Assembly: GCF_009741275.1 (NCBI RefSeq)
Contig: NZ_WOWS01000002.1
Coordinates: forward strand, 558,001-622,000
From: Winogradskyella endarachnes
GTDB lineage: Bacteria; Bacteroidota; Bacteroidia; Flavobacteriales; Flavobacteriaceae
Length of the DNA stretch: 64,000 bases
Direction of reading: 5' to 3'
The notes beneath the pieces were generated by a model that did no database searches, was not told the DNA's origin, and saw only the letters and a program-made list of their open reading frames with translations. Both the position numbers and the translations under genes were made by a program. Below are positions 45,725 to 55,412 of the stretch, piece after piece. Position 1 is the stretch's first letter; each line of letters begins with the position of its first letter.

Positions 45725-46678
45725 ATGAAATTTATAAAGAATAGTTTAGCGTTAGTAGGAGTGGTCTGTGTATCTGGCATTTTAATTTTCTCAATGCAAA
45801 AATCACCAGACCAAAAAATTCCATCGGACTATAATATTGGTAAAGAAGACCCAATTGTAAACGATTATAATGTCTATGCTTTAGAGATGCCAGAAGACTT
45901 AAACTTTGCAGGAGAACCTGTGCCAGTAGAAAATCCAGATATTTTTGAGCGTATGGATCGCGAGTTACTGGTTAATACCTACTGGCAATCTAATGGTCTA
46001 TTAATGTTTAAACGAGCACAAAAATATTTTCCTATAATTGAACCTATTTTAGCTGAAAACGGTGTGCCAGATGATTTTAAATATTTAGCAGTAATAGAGA
46101 GTGGCTTGGTACAAACGGCAAAATCTCCAGCAGGTGCAACAGGTGTTTGGCAAATAATGTCTACTACCGGACGCGAAAATGGATTAGAGGTCAATAAAAA
46201 TGTAGACGAACGCTATAATATAGAAAAAGCAACCCAGGTTGCCTGTGATTATTTAAAAAAAGCAAAAGCCAGTTTAGGAACTTGGACCAAGGCTGCAGCG
46301 GCATATAATGCTGGCAATTATGGTATTGCCAAACGTTTAAAAGAACAAGGAGTAACTGGTTACTATGATTTGCTTTTAGGAGAAGAAACCGGTCGTTATG
46401 TGTTTAGAATAGTTGCTTTAAAGGAAATTCTTTCGCATCCAGATAAATATGGATTTAATTTTAATTCATCTCATTTGTATAAAAAAGTACCAACTTATAA
46501 GGTAGAGGTAGATACCGCTGTCGCAGATTTTTCTCAATTTGCAAAACGATTTGGTATTAATTATAAAATTTTAAAATTGCACAATCCTTGGTTGAGAGAG
46601 CCACATCTTAATAATAAATCGCGTAAATCTTATTTTATAGAAATCCCAAAAGAAGGGTTTTATAGTGTTAAGCCCTAA
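45725..46678 (+). CDS. Membrane-bound lytic transglycosylase (MltD-like, SLT domain)
   Basis: About 317 residues. The ATG at 45725 precedes a hydrophobic helix SLALVGVVCVSGILIFSM; an upstream in-frame TTG at 45686 is rejected. The SLT domain (about 95-230) has the catalytic Glu in VIESGL (Glu125), GVWQIM and AAAAYNAGNYG, so it should cleave peptidoglycan glycan strands to anhydro-muropeptides. The C-terminal 70 residues (VPTYKVEV...) may be a degenerate LysM-like region. Four bases separate it from the cardiolipin synthase gene. Confidence 0.9.
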   Translation: MKFIKNSLALVGVVCVSGILIFSMQKSPDQKIPSDYNIGKEDPIVNDYNVYALEMPEDLNFAGEPVPVENPDIFERMDRELLVNTYWQSNGLLMFKRAQKYFPIIEPILAENGVPDDFKYLAVIESGLVQTAKSPAGATGVWQIMSTTGRENGLEVNKNVDERYNIEKATQVACDYLKKAKASLGTWTKAAAAYNAGNYGIAKRLKEQGVTGYYDLLLGEETGRYVFRIVALKEILSHPDKYGFNFNSSHLYKKVPTYKVEVDTAVADFSQFAKRFGINYKILKLHNPWLREPHLNNKSRKSYFIEIPKEGFYSVKP

Positions 46679-46681
46679 TTA

Positions 46682-48130
46682 GTGGATTATGTAAGAAACC
46701 ATATCTGGCAAATTCTTATACTGCTTAATTATATTATAGCATTATCTGCAGTTGTAACTATTTTATTAAAAAAAGTAAACCCAACTAAAGCACTCAGTTA
46801 TATTATAGGTTTACTAGCTTTACCTTTTATTGGTTTAATTGTGTATTATTTATTTGGTCAAGAATATAGAAAGACAAAAATCTTTAGTAGAAAAAATGTT
46901 TTAAATCAATCGGTTGTAAAAAAGATACAAGAAAAGTTAGAATTAGACCATAAGACTATAGATAAGGTAGATGATTTACTAGATCAAAAATCCAAACTAA
47001 TTCCTCTGCTTTATAATAACGAAAAATCCAAACTAACTATAAATAATGACGTAAAACTCATAAAAAATGGAGATGAAAAGTTTAAGCTTCTTTTTAAGGA
47101 TATTAAGGAAGCAAAACATCATATTCATTTAGAATATTTTGTAATTAAAGATGATAAAATAGGTTCAGAATTACTTAATCTATTGTGCGAAAAATCTATA
47201 GACGGCTTAGAAATTAGAATCTCCATAGATGATGTAGGGAGCTCTATTTCCTCTAAAATGAAACGCCAAATTAAGGAAGCAGGTATAGAAATGAATTCTT
47301 TTATGCCAGTATTGTTTGGCAAGTTTACAGGTCAGATGAATTACAGAGATCACAGAAAAATTGTAGTTATAGATGGTAAGATAGGTTATGTAGGTGGTAT
47401 TAATATTTCAGATAATTATGTAAATGCCAATAATACACGTTATTGGAGAGATACACATATAAGAGTTGTAGGAGAGACTGTAAAACAATTACAAATTCTA
47501 TTTTTTACTACTTGGGATTTTGTTAGTAAGGGACAAACTGAAATCTCAAATGCTTATTTTCCAGAGCATAATTGTGTGGAGAATGTACCCTTACAATTAG
47601 CAGCAAGTGGCCCAGATACAGATTGGTCTAATATAATGGAAGCTATTTTTGTTGCTATTACTAATGCAGAAGATCACATATACATAACAACACCATATTT
47701 TATACCTAATGGTGAAATCGTAACTGCACTTCAAGTTGCATCTAGAAGTAATATTACCGTAAAAATTATTATACCTAAAAAATCAGATTCTTGGATTGCT
47801 GAGTATGCTACCAATTCATATTTACAATTATTATTAGAAGCAGGTGTAGAGGTTTACCAATATACCAAAGGGTTTATTCACGCTAAAACTATGGTCGTAG
47901 ATGGTGTATTTAGTACTATTGGCACTACCAATATGGACTACAGAAGTTTCAATATTAATTTTGAAGTGAATGCTTTAGTGTATAATAAAAAAATTAGCAG
48001 TGAGTTAACTCAGTTTTTTAATGATGATTTAAAAGACTGTTGTCAGCTCCATTTGGAGTCCTGGCAAAACCGTGCTAAACGTACAAAATTAATAGAAGCA
48101 TTGGCACGTTTAATGGCTCCTTTACTTTAA
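46682..48130 (+). CDS. cls: Cardiolipin synthase
   Basis: A 482-residue inner-membrane phospholipase D-superfamily enzyme that joins two phosphatidylglycerols. Two N-terminal helices (about 8-29 and 37-57) precede two HxK motifs: YRDHRKIVVIDGKIGYVGG and FIHAKTMVVDGVFSTIGT. The start is GTG at 46682, 3 bases after the preceding stop; no upstream ATG fits. Likely co-transcribed with the lytic transglycosylase. Confidence 0.93.
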   Translation: MDYVRNHIWQILILLNYIIALSAVVTILLKKVNPTKALSYIIGLLALPFIGLIVYYLFGQEYRKTKIFSRKNVLNQSVVKKIQEKLELDHKTIDKVDDLLDQKSKLIPLLYNNEKSKLTINNDVKLIKNGDEKFKLLFKDIKEAKHHIHLEYFVIKDDKIGSELLNLLCEKSIDGLEIRISIDDVGSSISSKMKRQIKEAGIEMNSFMPVLFGKFTGQMNYRDHRKIVVIDGKIGYVGGINISDNYVNANNTRYWRDTHIRVVGETVKQLQILFFTTWDFVSKGQTEISNAYFPEHNCVENVPLQLAASGPDTDWSNIMEAIFVAITNAEDHIYITTPYFIPNGEIVTALQVASRSNITVKIIIPKKSDSWIAEYATNSYLQLLLEAGVEVYQYTKGFIHAKTMVVDGVFSTIGTTNMDYRSFNINFEVNALVYNKKISSELTQFFNDDLKDCCQLHLESWQNRAKRTKLIEALARLMAPLL

Positions 48131-48185
48131 ATTTAAGTGTTAAATGTAATATAAAGGGAGCATGATCTGTGTAGTTACAATGGAA

Positions 48186-48228
48186 TAAAAAAAAAGGCTT
48201 AATCAAAATAATGCTTAAGCCTTTTTAT
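48186..48228. terminator. Bidirectional terminator after the cardiolipin synthase gene
   Basis: A perfect 12-bp stem, AAAAAGGCTTAA (48191-48202) with TTAAGCCTTTTT (48215-48226), flanked by A-run and T-run, between convergent genes. Confidence 0.9.
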
Positions 48229-48244
48229 ATATTCAATAATAAAA

Positions 48245-48823
48245 TTATCTTCTACTTCTACGATTTTGTCTCGCAGAAGTGGGTTGCCCATAATGTTGTT
48301 TAGGTATAACTGCCTTTTTCATTTGTTGCTTCATCATTTTTATTTGATCGGCAAGCATATCTCTTTTATCTAACTTTTCAGCTTCTGCTAATAGTTTTTT
48401 TGCTTCGTTTTTTCTACGTTTAGAAAAAGCAATACCTGCTAAATTTAATTTTGCCATAGCTAAATCGTGATCCATAGATAAACCAAGATTAATAGCTTTT
48501 TTAAAGTAGCCTTCAGCTTCGTTCATGTTAGTTTGAGATACCATAATACCATTAAGGTAGTTCAAATATCCTTGTTGTTTCTTTACTAAAGCGCCTTCCG
48601 GATTTTTAATTTTATCTAACCATTTTTTGGCGCCAACAAAATCTTGCTTTCTTAGTTTTAAGAATGCTAAGAGAATCATTTCATTTTTAAAATAAAGGAA
48701 AATAAAAATAGTAGACAATAATATATACATAATACCATTGCCAATATATCCTTCTGTAAATTGATAGATGCCAAAACCAATGATTAAAGCAGCAATAACA
48801 AGTTTTATATTTTTATTGAACAT
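48245..48823 (-). CDS. Membrane-anchored TPR-like protein
   Basis: A 192-residue protein with two N-terminal membrane helices (about 8-24 and 29-45) and then helix pairs of TPR type: ALVKKQQGYLNYLNGIMVSQ, AEGYFKKAINLGLSMDHDLA and AKLNLAGIAFSKRRKNEAKK. The C-terminus is basic. It probably faces the cytoplasm as a scaffold. Single gene, divergent from rpmH. Confidence 0.72.
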   Translation of the reverse strand: MFNKNIKLVIAALIIGFGIYQFTEGYIGNGIMYILLSTIFIFLYFKNEMILLAFLKLRKQDFVGAKKWLDKIKNPEGALVKKQQGYLNYLNGIMVSQTNMNEAEGYFKKAINLGLSMDHDLAMAKLNLAGIAFSKRRKNEAKKLLAEAEKLDKRDMLADQIKMMKQQMKKAVIPKQHYGQPTSARQNRRSRR

Positions 48824-48904
48824 GTTTAATTGTATTTTTTAAGGACTGCAAAGGTAATAAAAACGATGAAGTTAAAATCTCATAAAATATTTTTATTTAG
48901 TCAC

Positions 48905-48934
48905 TTGCTAAAATAAAAAGTTGTTGTATATTTG
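48905..48934 (+). promoter_or_regulatory. Promoter of rpmH
   Basis: TTG at 48905-48907 and TATATTTG at 48927-48934 with a 19-base spacer, the same ideal form as in front of the L31 gene. Leader to the ATG is about 60 bases. Confidence 0.78.
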
Positions 48935-48998
48935 CACCCAGTTTTTGAGATAGCTCTCATATTAAATAAAGATAAATTAGTTTTTAAAAATATAAGTC

Positions 48999-49160
48999 AT
49001 GCCGAAAAGAACATTTCAACCGTCTAAAAGAAAGAGAAGAAACAAACATGGTTTTAGAGAAAGAATGGCTTCTGTTAACGGAAGAAAAGTTTTAGCACGT
49101 AGAAGAGCTAAAGGAAGAAAGAAATTGTCTGTTTCAACTGAATCAAGACATAAAAAATAA
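48999..49160 (+). CDS. rpmH: Ribosomal protein bL34
   Basis: A 53-residue, very basic large-subunit protein: [40 protein letters not shown] and [11 protein letters not shown] are the whole sequence and match bL34. It has its own promoter and terminator. The usual neighbours dnaA and rnpA are absent, as is often the case in Bacteroidota. Confidence 0.97.
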   Translation: MPKRTFQPSKRKRRNKHGFRERMASVNGRKVLARRRAKGRKKLSVSTESRHKK

Positions 49161-49185
49161 TGATTAACAATTGTTAATATATTAG

Positions 49186-49214
49186 GGCGTTACTTAGGTG
49201 TAACGCCTTTTTTT
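49186..49214 (+). terminator. Terminator of rpmH
   Basis: GGCGTTAC (49186-49193) pairs perfectly with GTAACGCC (49200-49207), loop TTAGGT, followed by seven T. Confidence 0.92.
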
Positions 49215-49286
49215 GTATCTAATTGATACTTATTTTTGCAACGCTAAATAATTTAAATTTTATCATATCACAAAACATATTTTCTC

Positions 49287-52142
49287 ATGCCAAAAAATAA
49301 AAACATAAAATCTATACTACTTATTGGTTCTGGTCCTATTGTTATAGGTCAAGCTTGTGAATTTGATTACTCTGGTTCTCAGGCATTACGGTCATTAAGA
49401 GAAGATGGAATTGAAACTATTCTTATCAATTCTAATCCTGCTACAATTATGACAGACCCAACAATGGCAGATCACGTTTATTTATTGCCATTAACTACAA
49501 AATCCTTAATACAAATTTTAAAAGAACATCCACAAATTGATGCAGTATTGCCAACAATGGGTGGACAAACGGCATTAAATCTTTGTATTGAAGCTGATGA
49601 AAAAGGTATTTGGGAAGATTTTGACGTAGATATTATAGGAGTAGATATTGATGCTATTAATATTACAGAAGATAGAGAGAAATTTAGAGAATTAATGTTG
49701 AAAATTGGTGTTGGCATGGCACCACAAGCCACAGCAACATCCTATTTAAAAGGTAAAGAAATTGCTCAAGAGTTTGGCTTTCCTTTAGTTATTAGAGCAT
49801 CTTATACTTTAGGTGGAGCAGGTGCATCATTTGTTTTTAAAGAAGATGATTTTGATAAAAAATTAACCCATGGTTTAGAAGTGTCTCCTATACATGAGGT
49901 AATGATTGATAAAGCCTTAATAGGTTGGAAAGAATACGAGCTGGAGTTATTAAGAGATAAAAACGATAACGTTGTTATTATCTGTACTATAGAAAATATG
50001 GATCCAATGGGAATTCATACAGGTGATTCCATAACATTAGCTCCAGCCATGACATTGTCTGATAAAACATATCAGAAAATGAGAGATATGGCCATTCACA
50101 TGATGCGCAGTATTGGTGATTTTGCTGGTGGATGTAACGTGCAATTCGCTGTAAGTCCAGATAATGAAGAAGAAATTATTGCTATTGAAATTAACCCAAG
50201 AGTATCGCGCTCATCGGCATTAGCAAGTAAAGCAACAGGTTATCCTATTGCAAAAATTGCTGCCAAATTAGCCATTGGTTATACCTTAGATGAATTAGAT
50301 AACCAAATTACAAAATCTACATCTGCTTTATTTGAGCCTACTTTAGATTACGTTGTGGTTAAAATTCCACGTTGGAATTTCGATAAATTTGAAGGTTCAG
50401 ACAGAACTTTAGGGCTACAAATGAAGGCTGTAGGAGAGGTAATGTCTATTGGTCGTTCTTTCCAAGAAGCACTTCATAAAGCCACACAATCATTAGAAAT
50501 TAAACGTAACGGTTTAGGTGCAGACGGCAAAGGTTATAAAGATTACGATACTATTATAGAGAAACTAACCTATGCAAGTTGGGATAGAGTGTTTGTTATT
50601 TATGATGCTATTGCTATTGGAATTCCGTTAAGTCGTATTCACGAAATCACAAAAATTGACATGTGGTTTTTAAAACAGTATGAAGAGTTATTTCAACTTC
50701 AAAAAGAAATTTCAACATTTACAATTGATACTATTGAGCGCGACCTATTACTAGAAGCCAAGCAAAAAGGTTATGGTGATAGACAAATTGCTCATATGCT
50801 AGGTTGTTTAGAAAGTCAGGTACATAAAAAACGTATGGACTTAAATATTAACCGTGTATTTAAATTGGTTGATACCTGTGCTGCGGAATTTAAAGCCCAA
50901 ACACCATATTATTATTCTACGTTTGAAAGTGAAGTAGAAACCGCAGATGGTGATGTGTATGTGCAAAACGAAAGTATTGTTTCAGATAAAAAGAAAATCA
51001 TTGTATTAGGTTCTGGTCCAAACAGAATTGGTCAAGGTATTGAGTTTGATTACTGTTGTGTGCACGGTGTATTAGCTGCTGCAGAATGTGGTTATGAGAC
51101 CATTATGATTAACTGTAATCCAGAAACGGTTTCTACAGATTTTGATATTGCAGATAAATTATATTTTGAACCAGTTTTTTGGGAACATATCTACGATATT
51201 ATTCAGCATGAAAAACCAGAAGGCGTTATTGTGCAATTAGGAGGGCAAACTGCTTTAAAGCTTGCTGAGAAGTTAGAAAAATGGGGTGTTAAGATAATGG
51301 GAACGAGCTTTAAATCTTTAGATTTAGCTGAGGATAGAGGAAGTTTTTCAAATATTTTAAAAGAAAATAACATTCCTTATCCAAAATTTGATGTGGCAGA
51401 ATCTGCAGATGAAGCTTTAGCAATTGCAGATGTTTTAGATTTTCCAATTTTAGTAAGACCTTCTTATGTATTAGGTGGTCAAGGAATGAAAATTGTGATT
51501 AACAAACAAGAATTAGAATCTCATGTTATTGATTTACTAAAATCCATTCCTGGTAATAAATTATTATTAGATCATTATTTAGATGGTGCCATTGAGGCAG
51601 AAGCAGATGCCATTTGTGATGCAGAAGGTAATGTTTATATCATTGGTATTATGGAGCATATAGAACCTTGCGGAATTCATTCTGGTGATAGTAATGCAAC
51701 TTTACCGCCTTTTAATTTAGGAGAATTGGTGATGCAACAAATAAAAGATCATACGTATAAAATTGCAAGAGCATTGAATACCGTAGGTTTAATTAATATT
51801 CAGTTTGCGATTAAAGATGAAGTGGTATACATTATAGAAGCCAATCCTAGAGCATCGAGAACGGTACCATTTATTGCAAAAGCATATAAAGAACCATATG
51901 TAAATTATGCGACTAAAGTTATGTTAGGAGATAAAAAGGTAACTGATTTTGACTTTAACCCTCAATTAGAAGGTTATGCTATAAAACAACCAGTTTTCTC
52001 TTTCAATAAATTCCCTAATGTTAATAAGCAATTAGGACCAGAAATGAAAAGTACAGGAGAAAGTATCTTATTTATAGATAGTTTAAAGGACGATGAGTTT
52101 TATGATCTTTACGCAAGAAGAAAAATGTATTTGAGTAAATAA
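49287..52142 (+). CDS. carB: Carbamoyl-phosphate synthase large subunit, without regulatory domain
   Basis: A 951-residue ATP-grasp enzyme making carbamoyl phosphate for pyrimidines and arginine. The two homologous halves both start with a nucleotide loop (LLIGSGPIVIGQACEFDYSG and VLGSGPNRIGQGIEFDYCC), and both ATP-grasp domains carry the EINPR/EANPR metal-binding motif. The protein stops after PEMKSTGESILFIDSLKD..., so the C-terminal MGS-like allosteric domain (about 120 residues in E. coli) is missing. This shortened form is usual in flavobacteria, so I do not regard it as a truncation. The small subunit carA is not in the window. Confidence 0.95.
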   Translation: MPKNKNIKSILLIGSGPIVIGQACEFDYSGSQALRSLREDGIETILINSNPATIMTDPTMADHVYLLPLTTKSLIQILKEHPQIDAVLPTMGGQTALNLCIEADEKGIWEDFDVDIIGVDIDAINITEDREKFRELMLKIGVGMAPQATATSYLKGKEIAQEFGFPLVIRASYTLGGAGASFVFKEDDFDKKLTHGLEVSPIHEVMIDKALIGWKEYELELLRDKNDNVVIICTIENMDPMGIHTGDSITLAPAMTLSDKTYQKMRDMAIHMMRSIGDFAGGCNVQFAVSPDNEEEIIAIEINPRVSRSSALASKATGYPIAKIAAKLAIGYTLDELDNQITKSTSALFEPTLDYVVVKIPRWNFDKFEGSDRTLGLQMKAVGEVMSIGRSFQEALHKATQSLEIKRNGLGADGKGYKDYDTIIEKLTYASWDRVFVIYDAIAIGIPLSRIHEITKIDMWFLKQYEELFQLQKEISTFTIDTIERDLLLEAKQKGYGDRQIAHMLGCLESQVHKKRMDLNINRVFKLVDTCAAEFKAQTPYYYSTFESEVETADGDVYVQNESIVSDKKKIIVLGSGPNRIGQGIEFDYCCVHGVLAAAECGYETIMINCNPETVSTDFDIADKLYFEPVFWEHIYDIIQHEKPEGVIVQLGGQTALKLAEKLEKWGVKIMGTSFKSLDLAEDRGSFSNILKENNIPYPKFDVAESADEALAIADVLDFPILVRPSYVLGGQGMKIVINKQELESHVIDLLKSIPGNKLLLDHYLDGAIEAEADAICDAEGNVYIIGIMEHIEPCGIHSGDSNATLPPFNLGELVMQQIKDHTYKIARALNTVGLINIQFAIKDEVVYIIEANPRASRTVPFIAKAYKEPYVNYATKVMLGDKKVTDFDFNPQLEGYAIKQPVFSFNKFPNVNKQLGPEMKSTGESILFIDSLKDDEFYDLYARRKMYLSK

Positions 52143-52236
52143 ATAGATTTTAACATATAATTGGCACAGTTTTCGATGAATATTAAGTGTTATTACCTAA
52201 TATTTACTAACTTAGCTATAAGAATACCCAAATTAT

Positions 52237-52614
52237 ATGAAAAAACTATTACTCGGACTTATTTCTATATTCACTTTTGGTATCATGTTTGCAAACGCAA
52301 CATTAGATACTATTAGTAGAATAGATTTACAAAATAACATAGAAACTTTCTCTAAAAATGATGGAGATTTGTTCCAAGATGGTCGTTTTATAATTACGCC
52401 TAATCCATCTAAGGATAAATTAAACATTAGGTTACCAAAGACGTCTCAAAATATGACGCTAGAAGTATATGATGTTTTAGGAAAGCGTATTCATAAAAGT
52501 ACTATTACACAATTAACGGCATCTGTTGATGTATCTCGTTGGAAAACTGGTGTTTATTTGGTAAAAGTATCTAGTGATAAAGACACACAAACCAAACGTT
52601 TTGTAAAGCAATAA
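52237..52614 (+). CDS. Small T9SS cargo protein (signal peptide and sorting domain only)
   Basis: A 125-residue protein: signal peptide (about 1-21, IMFANA), a 28-residue linker, then a complete T9SS type A sorting domain (about 50-125, FIITPNPSKDKLNIRLPKTS to TKRFVKQ). There is no passenger domain. The sorting domain is intact, so this is a small protein carried to or through the outer membrane. Single gene with a strong terminator. Confidence 0.85.
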   Translation: MKKLLLGLISIFTFGIMFANATLDTISRIDLQNNIETFSKNDGDLFQDGRFIITPNPSKDKLNIRLPKTSQNMTLEVYDVLGKRIHKSTITQLTASVDVSRWKTGVYLVKVSSDKDTQTKRFVKQ

Positions 52615-52633
52615 ACGTTTAAAGCTTATAAAG

Positions 52634-52680
52634 AAAAGCTGTTTCAGTTCTGATAAAAATCAGGTGAAACAGCTTTTTTA
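52634..52680 (+). terminator. Terminator after the small T9SS cargo gene
   Basis: A perfect 13-bp outer stem, AAAAGCTGTTTCA (52634-52646) with TGAAACAGCTTTT (52665-52677), with an inner CTGAT/ATCAG stem, and T-run. Confidence 0.9.
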
Positions 52681-52761
52681 TTTGAAGCCATTGATAAATA
52701 TTTATTTTCAGATGGCTTAAATTTTGTAAAGGAAGTTTTAAAAATTAAATGCACTAAAAAT

Positions 52762-53307
52762 TTAAGATTCAAATAATTCAATCATAGCATTCTGTGATTG
52801 AATTAATTCAATATGATCTTCTAATTTAAAATCAGAAGAATTAAAACGAGACGATCTTTTTCTAGATTGTTCTTGTCTTGCAATACTTCTAGCAAAACGT
52901 CTAACCCCTTGTTTAGAGTTTATAATTAAACCAGGAACTTTAGCATTTTTTCCATCTTCTCCTTTAGCAACCATTGTAAAATATGAAGAGTTACAATGCT
53001 TCACTTCACCAGTTTGTACATTTTCAGACTCAACACGTAACCCAATTACCATTGAGGTGTTACCAGTATAATTAACAGATGCTTTTAATGTAACTAATTC
53101 GCCTACTTCAATTGGGTTTAAAAAATCGACCTTATTTACAGAAGCCGTAACACAATAATTTCTACAGTGTTTTGATGCGCATGCAAAAGCAATTTGATCC
53201 ATTAAATTTAAAATATGACCACCATGTATTTTACCACTAAAATTAGAATGCGATGGTAACATTAATTGGGTTATAGTAATTTGTGAGTCTTTTGCGTATT
53301 TATACAT
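52762..53307 (-). CDS. Acyl-CoA thioesterase, hotdog fold
   Basis: A 181-residue cytoplasmic enzyme hydrolysing acyl-CoA. HGGHILNLMDQIAFACASKHC is the helix of the hotdog domain with the conserved N/D; VTASVNKVDFLNPIEVGELV and CNSSYFTMVA follow. The C-terminal 50 residues (RRFARSIARQEQSRKRSS) form an extra basic tail. Similar to YciA-type and long-chain thioesterases; substrate not evident. Confidence 0.88.
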   Translation of the reverse strand: MYKYAKDSQITITQLMLPSHSNFSGKIHGGHILNLMDQIAFACASKHCRNYCVTASVNKVDFLNPIEVGELVTLKASVNYTGNTSMVIGLRVESENVQTGEVKHCNSSYFTMVAKGEDGKNAKVPGLIINSKQGVRRFARSIARQEQSRKRSSRFNSSDFKLEDHIELIQSQNAMIELFES

Positions 53308-53506
53308 GAGTTATATTTTAGTTTTAGCCAGGTCAGATATTGATTGTACTAAATTAGGGATTTATTTTTCGTATTCTTAATCTGAGCTCTATTTTTAGTA
53401 AGTTCTAAGATATTCTAATTTAAAAAAAGATTTTAATAATTATAAATATTAGAATACTAAAAATTACTATTGAGTATTTTAAAACAATTGATAACGTAAA
53501 TATGTG

Positions 53507-53854
53507 TTATTCGTTTTCTTCCTCAACTTTAGTAATAAAATATTTAGTGTCACCGAGCCAAAACATTGTTTTATAGCGTTCAAAGTAATAAAGTTTTACA
53601 AATTTGCCCTGTAATCTATTGAGGTCTTTAATGGCTTGCTCTTCGCCATCTTCAACAGAGAAAGTAAATGTCTGCGCATCAGAAACCCCTTGACTTATTT
53701 CGCCTTCCCAAGTTTTAAATATAACTCCTTTGTTACTAAATTTTACTAGTTTTCCTGCGCGCACACCTTCACTGTAGTGAACAAAATACATAAAACTGAA
53801 TATACCAGCAGCTAATATTAAAAGGACAATAATTGATTTGATTAAAAATTTCAT
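53507..53854 (-). CDS. Small single-pass membrane protein of unknown function
   Basis: A 115-residue protein with one N-terminal helix (about 5-27) and a periplasmic beta-rich part, SEGVRAGKLVKFSNKGVIFK and LQGKFVKLYYFERYKTMFW. It recurs in flavobacteria, where it has been mislabelled as 6-phosphogluconate dehydrogenase; nothing here supports that. The gene ends 59 bases after the rmuC stop on the same strand. Confidence 0.7.
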   Translation of the reverse strand: MKFLIKSIIVLLILAAGIFSFMYFVHYSEGVRAGKLVKFSNKGVIFKTWEGEISQGVSDAQTFTFSVEDGEEQAIKDLNRLQGKFVKLYYFERYKTMFWLGDTKYFITKVEEENE

Positions 53855-53913
53855 GAGATTATAGTTTGTATAGTATTACGCTTTCAATTTTATTTGTTTT
53901 ATACTTTAATTTA

Positions 53914-55305
53914 TTAATTGTCTTCTTCTTCGGCACGTTTTAAAATGGCTTCCGGAAGTGCTTTTTTAGCCTTAGCACCCATTTTTTTCAGTTTTTCTAC
54001 ACTAGTTATTAAATTACCTCGTCCATCAACTAACTTGTTCATAGCCGATGAATAATCGGATTTTGCGGCATCAATCTTCTTGCCAACACCTGTTAAATCT
54101 TTAACTAAACCTTCAAACTTATCATAAAGCGCACCAGCTTGTCTAGCAATTTCAATAGCGTTTTGTTGTTGTTTTTCATTATTCCACATACTATCAATAG
54201 TACGTAATGTGGCTAAAAGGGTAGAAGGTGTTACAATAACAATATTTTTTTCAAATGCTTTGTTGTAAATTGAATTATCCTCATTAACAACTATGGCAAA
54301 AGCAGGTTCTATTGGTATAAATAGAAGTACAAAATCTGGCGATTCTATATCGTATAAATCTTGATAGTTCTTATCAGAGAGTTGGTCAACATGTCTTTTA
54401 ATAGAATTAACATGTGCTTTAAGGTACGTTGCTTTATCTTGCTCATCATCTGCATTAACCAAACGTTCGTAATCGGTTAAAGATACCTTAGAATCTATAA
54501 TCATTTTCTTATTACCTGGTAAGTTTAAAACAACATCTGGTAAAACCCTAGAGCCATCATCTAAAGTAAAACTTTGCTGTACAAAATATTCCCTGTCCTT
54601 TTCTAAACCCGATTTTTCTAAAACACGTTCTAAGACTAATTCGCCCCAATTCCCTTGCATTTTACTATCGCCTTTTAAGGCTCTTGTGAGATTTGTAGCT
54701 TCTTTAGTCATTTGTTGATTAAGGTCTTTTAAACCTAACAATTGCTCTTTTAATGCAGAATGCATACTGATACTTTCCTTTTGTGTATCATCTACTTTTT
54801 TCTCAAAGGTTTTTATTTTTTCTTCAAGTGGATTGAGAATACTTTTTATGTTTTCTTTATTTTGAAGTGTGAATTTCTCTGATTTTTCTTCAAGAATTTT
54901 AGATGCCATTAATTCAAAATCTTTCCTTAGTTGAATTTGTTGTTGCTCTAATTCTGCATCACGTTTTAGGTTTTGCTGTTGTAAATTTTCTAATTCAGTA
55001 TTCCGTCTAGATAATTCGGTACTTAAAAAATCTTTCTCTTTCCTAATGTTTTCGCGTTCGGACTCTGTTTTAGTAATGTTTTCTTTTAATGCTTGTAACT
55101 GCTGATTAAAATATTGGTCTTGCTTTTTATTTTCGGCTTCAGACAATTGTTTGAATTCGTTGAATTGTTGCTGTAAATTAGCATTGCGTTCTTCAAGTGT
55201 ACTTTTATCACTTTTGCTTTTTAGCTGCGCAAATTTTAAGCCAATTAAAGCACCAATTGCACCAGAAATAATAATAGCTATAAATAGTATGAGTGTGTCG
55301 TTCAT
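53914..55305 (-). CDS. rmuC: DNA recombination protein RmuC
   Basis: About 463 residues from the ATG at 55305; the in-frame Met at 55329 is less likely. A short membrane helix (about 5-25) is followed by a coiled coil of about 150 residues and the RmuC nuclease-like domain (about 190-420), with WGELVLERVLEKSGLEKDRE, IIDSKVSLTDYERLVNADDE and FVLLFIPIEPAFAIV. RmuC limits DNA inversions in E. coli; its exact mechanism is unsettled. Confidence 0.92.
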   Translation of the reverse strand: MNDTLILFIAIIISGAIGALIGLKFAQLKSKSDKSTLEERNANLQQQFNEFKQLSEAENKKQDQYFNQQLQALKENITKTESERENIRKEKDFLSTELSRRNTELENLQQQNLKRDAELEQQQIQLRKDFELMASKILEEKSEKFTLQNKENIKSILNPLEEKIKTFEKKVDDTQKESISMHSALKEQLLGLKDLNQQMTKEATNLTRALKGDSKMQGNWGELVLERVLEKSGLEKDREYFVQQSFTLDDGSRVLPDVVLNLPGNKKMIIDSKVSLTDYERLVNADDEQDKATYLKAHVNSIKRHVDQLSDKNYQDLYDIESPDFVLLFIPIEPAFAIVVNEDNSIYNKAFEKNIVIVTPSTLLATLRTIDSMWNNEKQQQNAIEIARQAGALYDKFEGLVKDLTGVGKKIDAAKSDYSSAMNKLVDGRGNLITSVEKLKKMGAKAKKALPEAILKRAEEEDN

Positions 55306-55412
55306 GATTAAAAAAAGAAATTTAATCAAAGGTAATTGTTTTGTGGGTTAGTGCGAAGAGAAGCATCTATAATTGTCTATAGTTTCTTATGTTGTAACTT
55401 TTAAATTAATTG

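Noticed and set aside
49287..52142. carB as a truncated gene
   Set aside because: The missing C-terminal regulatory domain is normal for flavobacterial CarB, and the gene ends cleanly.
55364..55369. CATCTA between rmuC and btuD
   Set aside because: No matching upstream box, and the neighbouring genes are on the other strand.
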